A stretch of 64,000 nucleotides of DNA from JAEXOD01 sp964652025. GTDB taxonomy: Bacteria; Bacteroidota; Ignavibacteria; Ignavibacteriales; Melioribacteraceae. The position numbers were made by a program, and so were the translations under genes. Positions 36,718-45,722 of the stretch are shown piece after piece. Each line of letters begins with the position of its first letter. The first letter of the stretch is position 1. The DNA lies in assembly GCA_964652025.1 (NCBI GenBank), contig CAZYZX010000012.1:1-64000 (forward strand), read 5' to 3'. Below the pieces are notes generated by a model. The model had not been told where the DNA came from, made no database searches, and saw only the letters and a list, made by a program, of their open reading frames with translations.

Positions 36718-37448
36718 ATGGATTATCGTTATCTTGAAAAGCAGCAATACGGCTTGCACTAATGCTACCAGCTGTAGAAAAGTTTCCCCCAACAATCATT
36801 CTGCTTATATTTGGGTTAACAAGCAAGCTAAATACAGTACTACCAACCCCATAAACAGAATTTTATATTAAGCTTTTCCACTCGGAGCCAGTCCACTTAG
36901 CAATGTTGTTAGCAGTGCTACCACCAGCTGTAGTAAAACTACCCCCAACATATAAAATATTGTCAATTACTGTTAAGGCATAAACATTACCACCAACCCC
37001 ATTATTAGTACTAGTACCAAGCAAGCTCCATGTACTATTAGTTGTATTCCATTTTGCAATTCTATTAGCGGCGTTATTACCAGCAGTAGTTAAATCCCCA
37101 CCCAACATATAAATCACTACCAATAACTGCTAAGGCATAAACAATTGGCGTCTCCAAAAAATCAACATCAACCCCAGTACCAAAAGTGCTCCAAGTAACA
37201 GTGCTGCTTCCTTTGGATTTGTATAACTCTTCTGTTTTAATTAGTTTTGGCTTATTATTTTCATCTGTAACTAATGTGTAGCCTTCTGCATTATAGGCAC
37301 CATTTGTGCCTGTTATAATGCTGCCATCCTCTCTTAGTATTTTTTCTACACTTTCTGTTTGGCTATAAGTAACTATGCTACTTACAACTAACAAAAATAT
37401 AATAAGACCTAAATATGCTTTAATTAATTTTGTAAATGTAAGTAGCAT
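36155..37448 (-). pseudogene. secreted beta-propeller T9SS protein (copy B), frameshifted and nonsense-interrupted
   Basis: Shorter paralogue of copy A. Starting at ATG 37448 (GGAGG ribosome site) it has the same signal peptide and SVEKILREDG module. Near 37102-37106 an extra G (GTTGGGTGGGG where GTTGGTGGGG is expected) shifts the frame, turning LYVGGDLTTAGN into LYVGWGFNYCW-stop. The frame resumes as blades to about 36866, where TAA (36865-36863) replaces a GAA found in the paralogue (EWKNLVENS versus EWKSLI-stop-NS). It then runs on intact through the T9SS domain to 36155. Only about two or three blades remain, so the gene is both shortened and disabled. Pseudogene unless both lesions are sequence errors. 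Confidence 0.87.
37219..37361. repeat. direct repeat of propeller gene 5' region, copy B (partner 35582-35724)
   Basis: 143 bp matching copy A with a handful of substitutions; encodes the N-terminal secreted module after the signal peptide. Confidence 0.9.
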
Positions 37449-37664
37449 ATCGCCTCCTTAATATATTATGTTTGAAAAAAATTAATTATTATAAAAGAAC
37501 ACAAGTTTATAAAAACTTAATAAAATATGTATTAGGATAAATAATATAATTTATTTTTAATGTAACTAAATAAAATACAAAAAGAAAAAAAAATATTTTT
37601 TATTTTCAAATCAGAATTTTTATTCTTATTTTAAGCATGTCAAATAAAATTAACGAGGTTAAAA

Positions 37665-38213
37665 ATGATAGATTCAGTTATAGTATTATGGGGTCAAACC
37701 TTAGCTTACACTTTTTACGTTTTAGTTATATTACTATTAATGGCATACTTTGGTCTAAAAGTAACAAAAGAGGGGAAAGGGAAAGAAATTAAACCAGGGA
37801 TATTTTATACTTTTGTAGGTTTTTTAGTAGTATTAGGTGTTTCATTACACATAATTACTCACTATACAATACCATGGAAGCCAATGGACTTAGAGAGGGC
37901 AAAAATAAAACCTGATAAAACTTATGAGATATATGTAAAAGAACATAAATTTTACTTACCAGAGGAAAAATTAATAATTAAGAAAAATGAGAAAGTAAAG
38001 TTTAATGTTCGCTCTGCAGATTTAACATATGGATTTGGAATATTTAGGTCGGATAATTCGATGGTATTTCAGATGCAGGTTTTACCTGGGCATGATAATG
38101 ATATAATATGGATATTTGATAAGCCTGGTAGTTATTCAATTAGGTCTACAGAGTACTCTGGCTGGAAAGGTATAAATATGATATTAAGAAATGTAGTAGA
38201 AGTTGTTAATTAA
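37665..38213 (+). CDS. heme-copper oxidoreductase subunit II, CuA site lost
   Basis: 182 residues: two membrane helices (about 10-30 and 45-67), then a periplasmic cupredoxin domain (about 80-180). The domain aligns with CuA subunit II: PGSYSIR-S161-TEY-S165-GWK-G169-IN-M172 corresponds to P-G-x-Y-x-x-x-C-x-E-x-C-G-x-x-H-x-x-M. Both cysteines became Ser, the His became Gly, and the upstream His became Tyr122 (in SADLTYGF); only Met172 and the bridging Glu163 remain. CuA therefore cannot form, as in quinol oxidases. It lies 13 bases upstream of the subunit I start and is evidently its partner. A cytochrome c oxidase label would be misleading. Confidence 0.88.
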   Translation: MIDSVIVLWGQTLAYTFYVLVILLLMAYFGLKVTKEGKGKEIKPGIFYTFVGFLVVLGVSLHIITHYTIPWKPMDLERAKIKPDKTYEIYVKEHKFYLPEEKLIIKKNEKVKFNVRSADLTYGFGIFRSDNSMVFQMQVLPGHDNDIIWIFDKPGSYSIRSTEYSGWKGINMILRNVVEVVN

Positions 38214-38226
38214 AAGGAGCCAAAAC

Positions 38227-39849
38227 ATGAATTACTTAGAAAAATTATTAAAAGGAAAGGACGAACTATTTAATGCAGATAAATTAACACATATGCAAAA
38301 ACTAACCTTGCGCTTTGTAGTAGTTGGGTTGGTATATTATGCATTTGCATTAATTGAGGGTATGATTATGAGAGTTTACTTAGCTAAACCAACAGATATA
38401 ATTAGCCCAGAGCAATTTTATGCGATTTTAACTGCGCATCCATTAGTTGGTATATTTGGGTCAACTTATTCAATCGTATTTGGGGCATTTTTATTTTTGG
38501 TACCTTATTTGATGAAAAAACCTATATATAGTGTAAAATTGGCAAATTGGACTCTTTATCTTATAGCAGTGGGTACTTTTATTTTTTGGTTTAGTGGATT
38601 TGTTTCGCACTATTCTCCTTTATATACATTGTATTGGCCGCTTCCTGCAGATTTTAGTCAATTTAGTGTATTAGGTGGAACATTTTTTATTTTGGGAATA
38701 GCTTTAGTAATGCTAGGTACAGTATTTTTTGTAATTAATATTTTTAAAACCATAACTTATACACCCGAAGGTTGGGAAAAGCAAGACGGAAAGCTTTTAA
38801 TAAAATCTGCTTTAGGGCTAACGGGATTAACACGATTACTTAAAAAAGATAAAAGTGAGCATCCAGTATCTTTACCTGTAGCAGCAATTGCAAGAGGAAC
38901 AGTAGATACAGCATTTAATGCGGGAATAATTTTATTTACAGGAGTGTTGATATTAGTATATATGGTAGCAGCATTATTTGGATATGATTTAAAGCACTCT
39001 GCCATTGATGCATTACTTTATAAAAATTGGTTTTGGTGGGGTTTAGATTTAATTGCAGATGGATTAGTTTTAATATTTGTAGCAGGCACATGGTACTTAA
39101 TAGCTACAATGATAACAGGCAAAAAACTTTATATGGAAAATATTGCAAGAGCAGCTTTGTTTATAGAAATGGTTGTATCATGGACAGTATGGTCACACCA
39201 TTTAATGTCTGACCAAGCACAACCTGGTATACTTAAAGTGCTTTCGGGGGAAATGGTTACAGCATTTGAGTTAATTACACAAGGTTTGGCATTTTTTATT
39301 ACTTTAGTTACATTATGGTCTGCTAAGCCGTTAAAGATGACAAACCCGCTTAAATTTTTATTAGGAGGTTTAACAGGATTTGCATTAGCTGTTCCTGCAG
39401 GAATTATTCAAGCAGATTTGGGCTTAAACAGAATATTACACAATACACAGTGGATAGTAGGTCCTCATGTACATGTAGCAATATTAGTAGGTTTAACAAT
39501 GACTTTATACTCTGCTATTTATTTATTGCTTCCAGTATTAACTAATGGTGCAAAGCTATATAGTGAAAGATTAGCGAATTTACATTTTTGGGCGCATCTA
39601 TTAGGTGGTATTGGTATGGGTGCTTTTATGGGAATGGCTGGATTAAAAGGAATGTTACGCAGAACGATATACTTTAATGGCGAGTATGAAATATTTATGA
39701 TATTAGCAGCACTTAGTGGTGTGCTTTTGTTAGTTGGATTTTTTGCATTTTTATATAATATAATAATGTCCTTAGGATTAAATGGGACAATAAGATTATT
39801 TAAACCATCAGAAAAATTAAGCAAAGAGCTATTACCACAAAAGAACTAA
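38227..39849 (+). CDS. heme-copper oxidoreductase subunit I with non-canonical active site (NO-reductase-like)
   Basis: 540 residues, about 12-14 membrane helices. I chose ATG 38227 over TTG 38203 because AAAGGAGCC lies directly upstream. Heme ligands are present: H71 (TAHPLVGIFG) for the low-spin heme, and H414/H416 (GPHVHVAI) for both hemes. Two CuB/FeB ligands, H324-H325 (WSHHLMSDQ), are intact. The third, in helix VI, is missing: WW-G-L-D274-L-I-A-D278-G aligns with NorB W-W-V-V-H-L-W-V-E-G, putting Asp at the His position. The HPEVY tyrosine needed for O2 reduction is absent and no replacement Tyr is seen near H324. These are traits of recently proposed nitric-oxide-reducing heme-copper families (eNOR/gNOR/sNOR/nNOR), not O2 reductases. 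The electron donor is probably quinol or an unusual protein. Confidence 0.88.
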   Translation: MNYLEKLLKGKDELFNADKLTHMQKLTLRFVVVGLVYYAFALIEGMIMRVYLAKPTDIISPEQFYAILTAHPLVGIFGSTYSIVFGAFLFLVPYLMKKPIYSVKLANWTLYLIAVGTFIFWFSGFVSHYSPLYTLYWPLPADFSQFSVLGGTFFILGIALVMLGTVFFVINIFKTITYTPEGWEKQDGKLLIKSALGLTGLTRLLKKDKSEHPVSLPVAAIARGTVDTAFNAGIILFTGVLILVYMVAALFGYDLKHSAIDALLYKNWFWWGLDLIADGLVLIFVAGTWYLIATMITGKKLYMENIARAALFIEMVVSWTVWSHHLMSDQAQPGILKVLSGEMVTAFELITQGLAFFITLVTLWSAKPLKMTNPLKFLLGGLTGFALAVPAGIIQADLGLNRILHNTQWIVGPHVHVAILVGLTMTLYSAIYLLLPVLTNGAKLYSERLANLHFWAHLLGGIGMGAFMGMAGLKGMLRRTIYFNGEYEIFMILAALSGVLLLVGFFAFLYNIIMSLGLNGTIRLFKPSEKLSKELLPQKN

Positions 39850-39859
39850 ATTATAAAAA

Positions 39860-39887
39860 GCCCCTTTGTTATAAACAACAGAGGGGC
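39860..39887. terminator. hairpin after the heme-copper genes
   Basis: GCCCCTTTGTT (39860-39870) pairs imperfectly with AACAGAGGGGC (ending 39887). It lies 11 bases after the subunit I stop. The T-tract is on the minus-strand side, so as a plus-strand terminator it would be weak; placement supports a 3'-end role. Confidence 0.5.
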
Positions 39888-40000
39888 AAATTAAAAATAT
39901 TATTAGCTTTACTTAATTAACATATAAATAATAAATAAAAATAACTTGCAAAAAATAAAAAAAAGAGTTAAATTTAATTCTTAAAAATTTTTCCTTTTGC

Positions 40001-40021
40001 GCCCTTTATAGGGCTTTTTTT
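40001..40021 (+). terminator. terminator-like hairpin abutting the rimP start (leader attenuator?)
   Basis: GCCCT-TTAT-AGGGC (40001-40014) followed by seven T (40015-40021), a complete small intrinsic terminator ending only 4 bases before the rimP ATG at 40026. There is no room for a Shine-Dalgarno sequence. It could stop readthrough or act as an attenuator or antiterminated leader of the nusA operon. Confidence 0.6.
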
Positions 40022-40025
40022 ATAT

Positions 40026-40478
40026 ATGGACATAGATAAGAAAAAATTAGAAGAAAGTTTAGTAAAAATAGTTGAAGAAAACGGCTATTTGCTAATAGAC
40101 TTGGCAATACAAAACCGAAAGGGTGGCAAGGTTATAGAGGTTTTTGTGGATAATGAAACCGGTATAACCGTAGATGATTGTGCCAAACTAAGTAGAATTT
40201 TGAATGACAACATAAAAGCATTAGGGTTAAGTGAAATAGTAACAAGATTAGACGTTTCATCACCTGGGATAGAAAGAGAATTAAAGTATTTAGTACAATA
40301 TAAAAAACATATTAATAGGTACTTTAAAGTTAAATACGCAGAAAGTGACACAGTAATAGAAAAGGAATTACAGTTAAAGAAAGTAGAAGAAGAAAAATTA
40401 ATATTTATATTAGATAAGAAAGAAATAGAAATAAATTATAAAGATATAAAACAAGCCAAAGTAATAATAAGAATCTGA
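40026..40478 (+). CDS. rimP: ribosome maturation factor RimP
   Basis: 150 residues. The N-terminal alpha/beta domain has GYLLIDLAIQNRKGGKVIEVFVDNETGITVDDCAKLSR compressed in the usual order, and the region around SSPGIERELK (about 78-87) is diagnostic. Functions in 30S subunit maturation. First gene of the rimP-nusA-infB operon. The ATG has no visible ribosome site because a terminator-like hairpin occupies the leader. Confidence 0.94.
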   Translation: MDIDKKKLEESLVKIVEENGYLLIDLAIQNRKGGKVIEVFVDNETGITVDDCAKLSRILNDNIKALGLSEIVTRLDVSSPGIERELKYLVQYKKHINRYFKVKYAESDTVIEKELQLKKVEEEKLIFILDKKEIEINYKDIKQAKVIIRI

Positions 40479-40497
40479 TATCGGAGGATAAATAAAG

Positions 40498-41751
40498 ATG
40501 AACCTTGAGATAGTAGAAGCGTTTTCGCAAATGGTAAAAGAAAAAGGGATAGATAAAGACGTATTTGCAAGCATAATAGAAGAAATATTTGGTATGCTAG
40601 TAAAAAAGAAATACGGTTCTGACGCACGTTTTGAAGTAATATTTAATATGGATAAAGGTGATATAGAGATATTTTTAGAGCGAACGATAGTAGAAAAAGT
40701 TGAAAACCCTGCTACAGAAATAAGCATAGATGAAGTGAATGAAAAAGGGAACGAAGACGAGCTTGAAGTTGGGGAAGATTATGTAGAAAAAATTGGCTTG
40801 GAAAGTTTTGAAAGAAGATTAATAAGCACTGCAAAGCAAAATTTGGCACAAAGAATACGCGATTTAGAAAAAGATTTGATATATAATGAATATATCGAAA
40901 TGGTTGGAGAAATAGTTGTTGGCGATATTTACCAAGTAAATAAAAATGACGTTTTAGTTAACCATAATAAAAATGAATTAGTATTGCCAAAAACAGAACA
41001 GATACCGAGAGAAAAATATCGCAAAGGAGCAACTTTAAGAGCAGTAGTTAAAGAAGTTAAACGAGGCCATAATAATAATAATCCTGTGGTTATAATATCC
41101 AGGGCAGATAATTTATTTTTAAGACGATTATTTGAGATAGAAATTCCAGAAATATATGATGGTTTAATAGAAATAAAAAGAATAGCACGGGAGCCTGGCG
41201 AAAAAGCAAAAGTATCTGTAGAAAGCAGAGACCCAAGAATTGATGCGGTGGGTGCTTGCGTTGGAATGAAAGGTGTAAGAATACATGCAATAGTACGTGA
41301 ACTAAACAATGAACAAATAGATGTAATTAATCACAGTGACGACCCAGTAACATTAATTCAAAGAGCATTAGCCCCAGCAAAATTAAAACAAGTTTCTGTT
41401 GATACCAAAAAGAAAAAATGTACTGTTTGGGCAGATAGCGATGAAGTTTCCTTAATAGTTGGTAGAAATGGTGTAAATATTCGTTTAGCAATGAAATTAA
41501 CCGGTTATGATATAGAAGTAATAAGAGAACAAAAGCAATTTGAAGAATACGAAGATGATATAGAATTAATAGATTTAAGAGAAGAATTAGGTGCAGATAT
41601 TGTAGAGCTTTTAATAAATAGTAGGTTTGATACTGCATTAGAAGTTTTAGCACTTTCTCCAGAAAAGTTAGCCAAAGAAACGAAATTATCTGTAGAACAA
41701 GCAAAAGAGATAATTGAGATAATTAAAAACCAGTTTGAAGAAGAAGAATAG
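40498..41751 (+). CDS. nusA: transcription termination/antitermination protein NusA
   Basis: 417 residues: N-terminal RNA-polymerase-binding domain (about 1-125), S1 domain (about 130-200), then two KH domains containing VESRDPRIDAVGACVGMKG and VGRNGVNIRLA. A short helix-hairpin-like C-terminus follows; the acidic repeats of the E. coli protein are lacking, as is common outside Proteobacteria. Strong GGAGG ribosome site. Autoregulation of this operon by NusA is known in E. coli and would fit the leader hairpin. Confidence 0.96.
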   Translation: MNLEIVEAFSQMVKEKGIDKDVFASIIEEIFGMLVKKKYGSDARFEVIFNMDKGDIEIFLERTIVEKVENPATEISIDEVNEKGNEDELEVGEDYVEKIGLESFERRLISTAKQNLAQRIRDLEKDLIYNEYIEMVGEIVVGDIYQVNKNDVLVNHNKNELVLPKTEQIPREKYRKGATLRAVVKEVKRGHNNNNPVVIISRADNLFLRRLFEIEIPEIYDGLIEIKRIAREPGEKAKVSVESRDPRIDAVGACVGMKGVRIHAIVRELNNEQIDVINHSDDPVTLIQRALAPAKLKQVSVDTKKKKCTVWADSDEVSLIVGRNGVNIRLAMKLTGYDIEVIREQKQFEEYEDDIELIDLREELGADIVELLINSRFDTALEVLALSPEKLAKETKLSVEQAKEIIEIIKNQFEEEE

Positions 41752-41780
41752 AAAAGTTTATAAAAAGGTGATTAAAGCTT

Positions 41781-44675
41781 ATGTCTGACGAAATGACACA
41801 AAAAAAAGAAAAAATAAGACTAATAAAGATAGCTTCGGAATATAACATATCTACCGAAACTTTAATGAGTTTTTTAAAGGAAAAAGGATATGAAGTAAAA
41901 TCGGCAAACTCTGTTTTAACCGAACCAATGATTAATGATATAATGGCAAAATTTAAGACTGATATAGAAAAAGCCGAAAAGCATAATCAAAAGGTATACG
42001 AGTTTAACAAAAAGCGCGGTGTAAATTTAGAAGAAAACGTAAAGCCGGTAATAACAGAGCAGGTAGAAAGAGTATATCAAGAGCTAAAGCAAGATATTGT
42101 AGAAAAGCAGCAAATTATATTTGAAGATGACGCAGCTTTATTAACCGATACAATAGAAAAACCAGCAGCAGAAGAAGCAAAGCCGGAAAAAGTTGAAGAA
42201 GTGACAGCTACTAGTGAGGTAACCGAAAGCAAAGAAGTTTATAAAGAAGAAGTAGAGAAAACGGAAAAAGAAGAGAGTATTAAAGAAACAAAAGAAGAAG
42301 TAACAACAGATAATTTAGTTACAGAGCCACAAGTTTTAGAGCCAGTAGTTGAATCTGAATTGATAGAAGCAGAAGACGCACAAACTACAAAAAGTGAAGT
42401 TGAAGGTAAAAAAAGTGGATTAACAATTTTAGGTAAAGTTGAGTTAGAAAAGAGTGGTAAAGAGAAAGAAAGAGAACACCAGCGTAATAAAGGAAAAGAG
42501 AAATATCACGGTAAAGAACACAAGGAAGAAAAGCACGTAAAAGCTAAAGAAAAACAGGAACCAGAAAGAGAGAATAAATTTGTAGTTAGAGATGCTACAC
42601 CCGAAGATTTAAAGATGGATCCTAACTTAAAGCTCATAGAAGCCGAACAAGCAGAAGGTGGAAAGAAAAAGAAAAAGAAGAAAAAACTAAAAGCAAAGAA
42701 AAATCAAGAGCTAACACCAGAAGAGCAAGTTAAGGCAAAGAAAAAACGTAAAGTTAAAAAACTAGAAGTAGATAAAAAAGAAGTTGAAGCAGCAATTAAA
42801 CGCACCTTGCTAAGCATGGAAGATAGCATGATGGTTGAACGTGCTAATGCAAGAAAAAAGAAAAGAAAAGAAAAATTAGAAATTCAAGAACGTTTATTAG
42901 AAGAGCAAGAAGAAAGGAATAAAACGCACTTAAAAGTTACAGAGTTTGTTGCTGTTAACGAGTTAGCAAACTTAATGAAAGTTCCTGTAGCAGAAGTTAT
43001 ACAAAAGTGTATTGGTTTAGGTCTTATGGTTTCTATTAACCAAAGGCTTGATATAGAAACTATTACATTAGTAGCTGATGAGTTTGGATTTGAAGTAGAA
43101 ATTGAAGACGAATATGCAATTAATGATATTGAAGAAATAGTTGATACTGAAGAATCATTAAAGCCAAGGCCGCCAGTAGTAACAATAATGGGTCACGTAG
43201 ACCATGGTAAAACATCGTTATTAGATTACATTAGAAAGACGCGAGTTGTATTTGGAGAAAGTGGCGGTATAACACAGCACATTGGTGCATACCAAGTAAA
43301 AACAGAAAGTGGAAAGCTAATTACATTTTTAGATACACCTGGTCACGAAGCATTTACTGCTATGCGTGCAAGAGGTGCAAGAGTAACAGATATAGTTGTT
43401 TTAGTTGTTGCAGCAGATGATGCAGTTATGCCACAAACAGTAGAGGCTATAAACCACGCTATGGCAGCCAATGTGCCTATTATTGTAGCAATAAACAAAA
43501 TAGATAAACCTAATGCAAATCCAGAAAAAATACGCCAACAATTAGCAGAAAGAAACATTTTAGTAGAAGATTGGGGCGGTAAATATCAGTGTGTGGAAAT
43601 ATCTGCAAAAGCAGGTATAAATATAGATCAGCTTTTAGAAAAGATATTAATTGAAGCTGAGATGATGGAGCTTAAAGCAAATCCAGATAGACCAGCATAT
43701 GGTACAATTATCGAAAGCCAAATAGATAAAGGACGCGGTGTTACAGCAACAGTTCTTGTTCAAAAAGGTACATTAAAGATTGGTGTTCCGTTTGTTGCAG
43801 GTATACAATATGGACGTGTAAGAGCAATGTTTGATGAACGAAACGAGAAAGTAGAAAAAGCGGGACCAGCAACACCTGTTTTAGTGTTAGGTTACGAAGG
43901 TACACCGCAAGCAGGAGACACTTTTGTTGTTGTAGAAAGTGAAAAAACAGCAAGGTCTGTAGCATTAAAACGTCAACAGATAAAACGCGAACAAGACCAA
44001 AAACAAGTTCACCTTGTTACTTTGGATGAAATAGCAAGCCAAATTAGCATGGGTGGAATAAAAGAGTTACCAATTATTGTTAAAGGTGACGTGGATGGCT
44101 CTGTTGAAGCGTTATCAGATAGTTTTATGAAATTAACTAATAAAGAAGTTGTTGTTAAAGTTATTCATAAAGGTGTTGGTGCAATTACAGAAGGAGACGT
44201 TTTACTTGCAGCAGCATCACGTGCAATTATTATAGGTTTCCACGTAAGACCAAATGCCAATGCAAGAAAACTTGCGGAAACTGAAAAAGTAGATATTAGA
44301 CTTTATAACGTTATTTATGACGCTATAAATGAAGTTAAAAGCGCATTAGAAGGATTGCTATCCCCAGTAATTTCTGAAGAGCTAACTGCAACTGTAGAAG
44401 TAAGACAATTATTTAGATTACCAAAAGTTGGTGTTATTGCTGGTTGCTACGTTCAAAGTGGTAAGTTACATCGTTCTAATAAAGTTAGGGTTATTAGAGA
44501 TGGTATTCAAGTATTTACCGGTGAAATTGCTTCCTTAAAACGCTTAAAAGATGACGTTAGAGAAGTGGATGCAGGTTATGAATGTGGCTTAAATATTGCA
44601 AGCTATAACGATTTACAGGTTGGCGATATTATAGAGGCTTATAAAGTTGTAGAAACTAAAAAGAAACTTGATTAA
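41781..44675 (+). CDS. infB: translation initiation factor IF-2
   Basis: 964 residues. An IF2_N fold at the start (IKIASEYNISTETLMSFLKEKGYEVKSANS), a very long Lys/Glu-rich low-complexity linker (about 95-385), then a second IF2_N-like segment. The GTPase domain follows, with GHVDHGKTSLLDYI, DTPGHEAFTAM and NKIDK, then the two beta-barrels and C2 domain (TATVEVRQLFRLPKVGVIAG). Binds fMet-tRNA and promotes subunit joining. The linker includes poly-Lys stretches (GGKKKKKKKKLKAKK). Confidence 0.97.
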   Translation: MSDEMTQKKEKIRLIKIASEYNISTETLMSFLKEKGYEVKSANSVLTEPMINDIMAKFKTDIEKAEKHNQKVYEFNKKRGVNLEENVKPVITEQVERVYQELKQDIVEKQQIIFEDDAALLTDTIEKPAAEEAKPEKVEEVTATSEVTESKEVYKEEVEKTEKEESIKETKEEVTTDNLVTEPQVLEPVVESELIEAEDAQTTKSEVEGKKSGLTILGKVELEKSGKEKEREHQRNKGKEKYHGKEHKEEKHVKAKEKQEPERENKFVVRDATPEDLKMDPNLKLIEAEQAEGGKKKKKKKKLKAKKNQELTPEEQVKAKKKRKVKKLEVDKKEVEAAIKRTLLSMEDSMMVERANARKKKRKEKLEIQERLLEEQEERNKTHLKVTEFVAVNELANLMKVPVAEVIQKCIGLGLMVSINQRLDIETITLVADEFGFEVEIEDEYAINDIEEIVDTEESLKPRPPVVTIMGHVDHGKTSLLDYIRKTRVVFGESGGITQHIGAYQVKTESGKLITFLDTPGHEAFTAMRARGARVTDIVVLVVAADDAVMPQTVEAINHAMAANVPIIVAINKIDKPNANPEKIRQQLAERNILVEDWGGKYQCVEISAKAGINIDQLLEKILIEAEMMELKANPDRPAYGTIIESQIDKGRGVTATVLVQKGTLKIGVPFVAGIQYGRVRAMFDERNEKVEKAGPATPVLVLGYEGTPQAGDTFVVVESEKTARSVALKRQQIKREQDQKQVHLVTLDEIASQISMGGIKELPIIVKGDVDGSVEALSDSFMKLTNKEVVVKVIHKGVGAITEGDVLLAAASRAIIIGFHVRPNANARKLAETEKVDIRLYNVIYDAINEVKSALEGLLSPVISEELTATVEVRQLFRLPKVGVIAGCYVQSGKLHRSNKVRVIRDGIQVFTGEIASLKRLKDDVREVDAGYECGLNIASYNDLQVGDIIEAYKVVETKKKLD

Positions 44676-44677
44676 AT

Positions 44678-45037
44678 ATGAAATATAGAATTGATAGGCT
44701 ATCTGCCTTAATAAAAGAAGAGCTTAGTTTAATATTTCTTTATAAAGTAAAAGACCCCGTGTTGGGTTTAGTTACTATTACAGAAGTTAAAATGAGCCCA
44801 GATTTAAAGTATGCTAAGGTATATTTTTCTGTTTATGAAAAAGAAAAGCGTCCGTTAGTTATGGAAAAAGTTAATTCTGTTAAAGGAATGATACGTACAG
44901 AGTTAGCTAGTAAAATTAAAAATATTAGGTTTATTCCGGAACTTTCCTTTTTTATAGATGATACAATAGACTATGTTGAAAGAATTGATGATTTATTGAA
45001 AAAAGTACACGAAAATGATAATAAAGAAACCGATTAA
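44678..45037 (+). CDS. rbfA: ribosome-binding factor A
   Basis: 119 residues, KH-type fold: RIDRLSALIKEELSLIF, TITEVKMSPDLKYAKVYFSV, and RFIPELSFFIDDTIDY, all family landmarks. Acts in 16S rRNA 5' end processing and 30S maturation. Starts 3 bases after infB and overlaps truB by 23 bases. Confidence 0.95.
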   Translation: MKYRIDRLSALIKEELSLIFLYKVKDPVLGLVTITEVKMSPDLKYAKVYFSVYEKEKRPLVMEKVNSVKGMIRTELASKIKNIRFIPELSFFIDDTIDYVERIDDLLKKVHENDNKETD

Positions 45038-45710
45038 TCGCGAAGAAATAGATTTTGAAAGCGGTTCGGTAATATTGATTGATAAAGAAAAAGGTAAAAC
45101 TTCTTTTGATGCTGTTTATAAGGTAAGAAAGTTTAGTAAAGTTAAAAAAGCAGGACATGCCGGTACATTAGACCCAGAAGCTACAGGGTTATTAATTGTT
45201 TGTACAGGTAGTAAGACCAAAGAAATTAGTAAGTATCAAGATTTGGTTAAAACTTACACAGGTGTTATTAAACTAGGATATGTAACAAAATCGTTTGATA
45301 CTGAAACCGAAGAAGAGTTTTTTGGAGATTGGCAAAATATAACTATTAGCCAAATAGAGGAAACCAGAAAGCAATTTTTAGGTAAAATAAAGCAATATCC
45401 GCCAATGTATAGTGCGGTAAAGCATAAAGGGAAAGCACTTTATAAATATGCCCGTAAAGGGGTAGAAATTGAAAGAAAAGAAAGAGATATAGAGATATAC
45501 GAATTTAATACAGAAGTTAATTTACCCTATGTTTCTTTCGAAATTAAGTGTTCTAAGGGAACATATATAAGAGTATTAGCATCTGATTTTGGGAGTAAGC
45601 TAGGTTGCGGGGGTTATTTGACAGAGTTACGACGCACTGCAATCGGAGATTTTTCTGTTGACGAGGCTTTTACTTTAAATGAATTGTATGATTTGTTAAA
45701 ACTAATGTAA
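45015..45710 (+). CDS. truB: tRNA pseudouridine(55) synthase
   Basis: 231 residues. The catalytic Asp lies in AGHAGTLDPEATGLLIVCTG (about 52-71); also present are YPPMYSAVKHKGKALYKYARKG (shown in parts) and CSKGTYIRVLASDFG. The C-terminal PUA domain is absent, giving a short-type TruB. The start at ATG 45015 lies within rbfA, in keeping with the translational coupling seen through this operon. Confidence 0.95.
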   Translation: MIIKKPINREEIDFESGSVILIDKEKGKTSFDAVYKVRKFSKVKKAGHAGTLDPEATGLLIVCTGSKTKEISKYQDLVKTYTGVIKLGYVTKSFDTETEEEFFGDWQNITISQIEETRKQFLGKIKQYPPMYSAVKHKGKALYKYARKGVEIERKERDIEIYEFNTEVNLPYVSFEIKCSKGTYIRVLASDFGSKLGCGGYLTELRRTAIGDFSVDEAFTLNELYDLLKLM

Positions 45711-45722
45711 GATTTTGATTTT

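Noticed and set aside
33300..36795. Paired short antisense or alternate-frame ORFs in both propeller copies (e.g. 33332-33532 and 36549-36737)
   Set aside because: They recur only because the DNA block is duplicated; the translations have no plausible protein features.
37665..38213. Annotation as ordinary cytochrome c oxidase subunit II (coxB)
   Set aside because: Four CuA ligand positions are replaced, so it cannot accept electrons from cytochrome c by the usual route.
40929..41309. Antisense open frames inside nusA, infB, pnp, mutS and others
   Set aside because: They overlap strongly conserved genes on the opposite strand, have low-complexity Leu/Ser-rich translations and no ribosome sites; they are shadows of codon bias.
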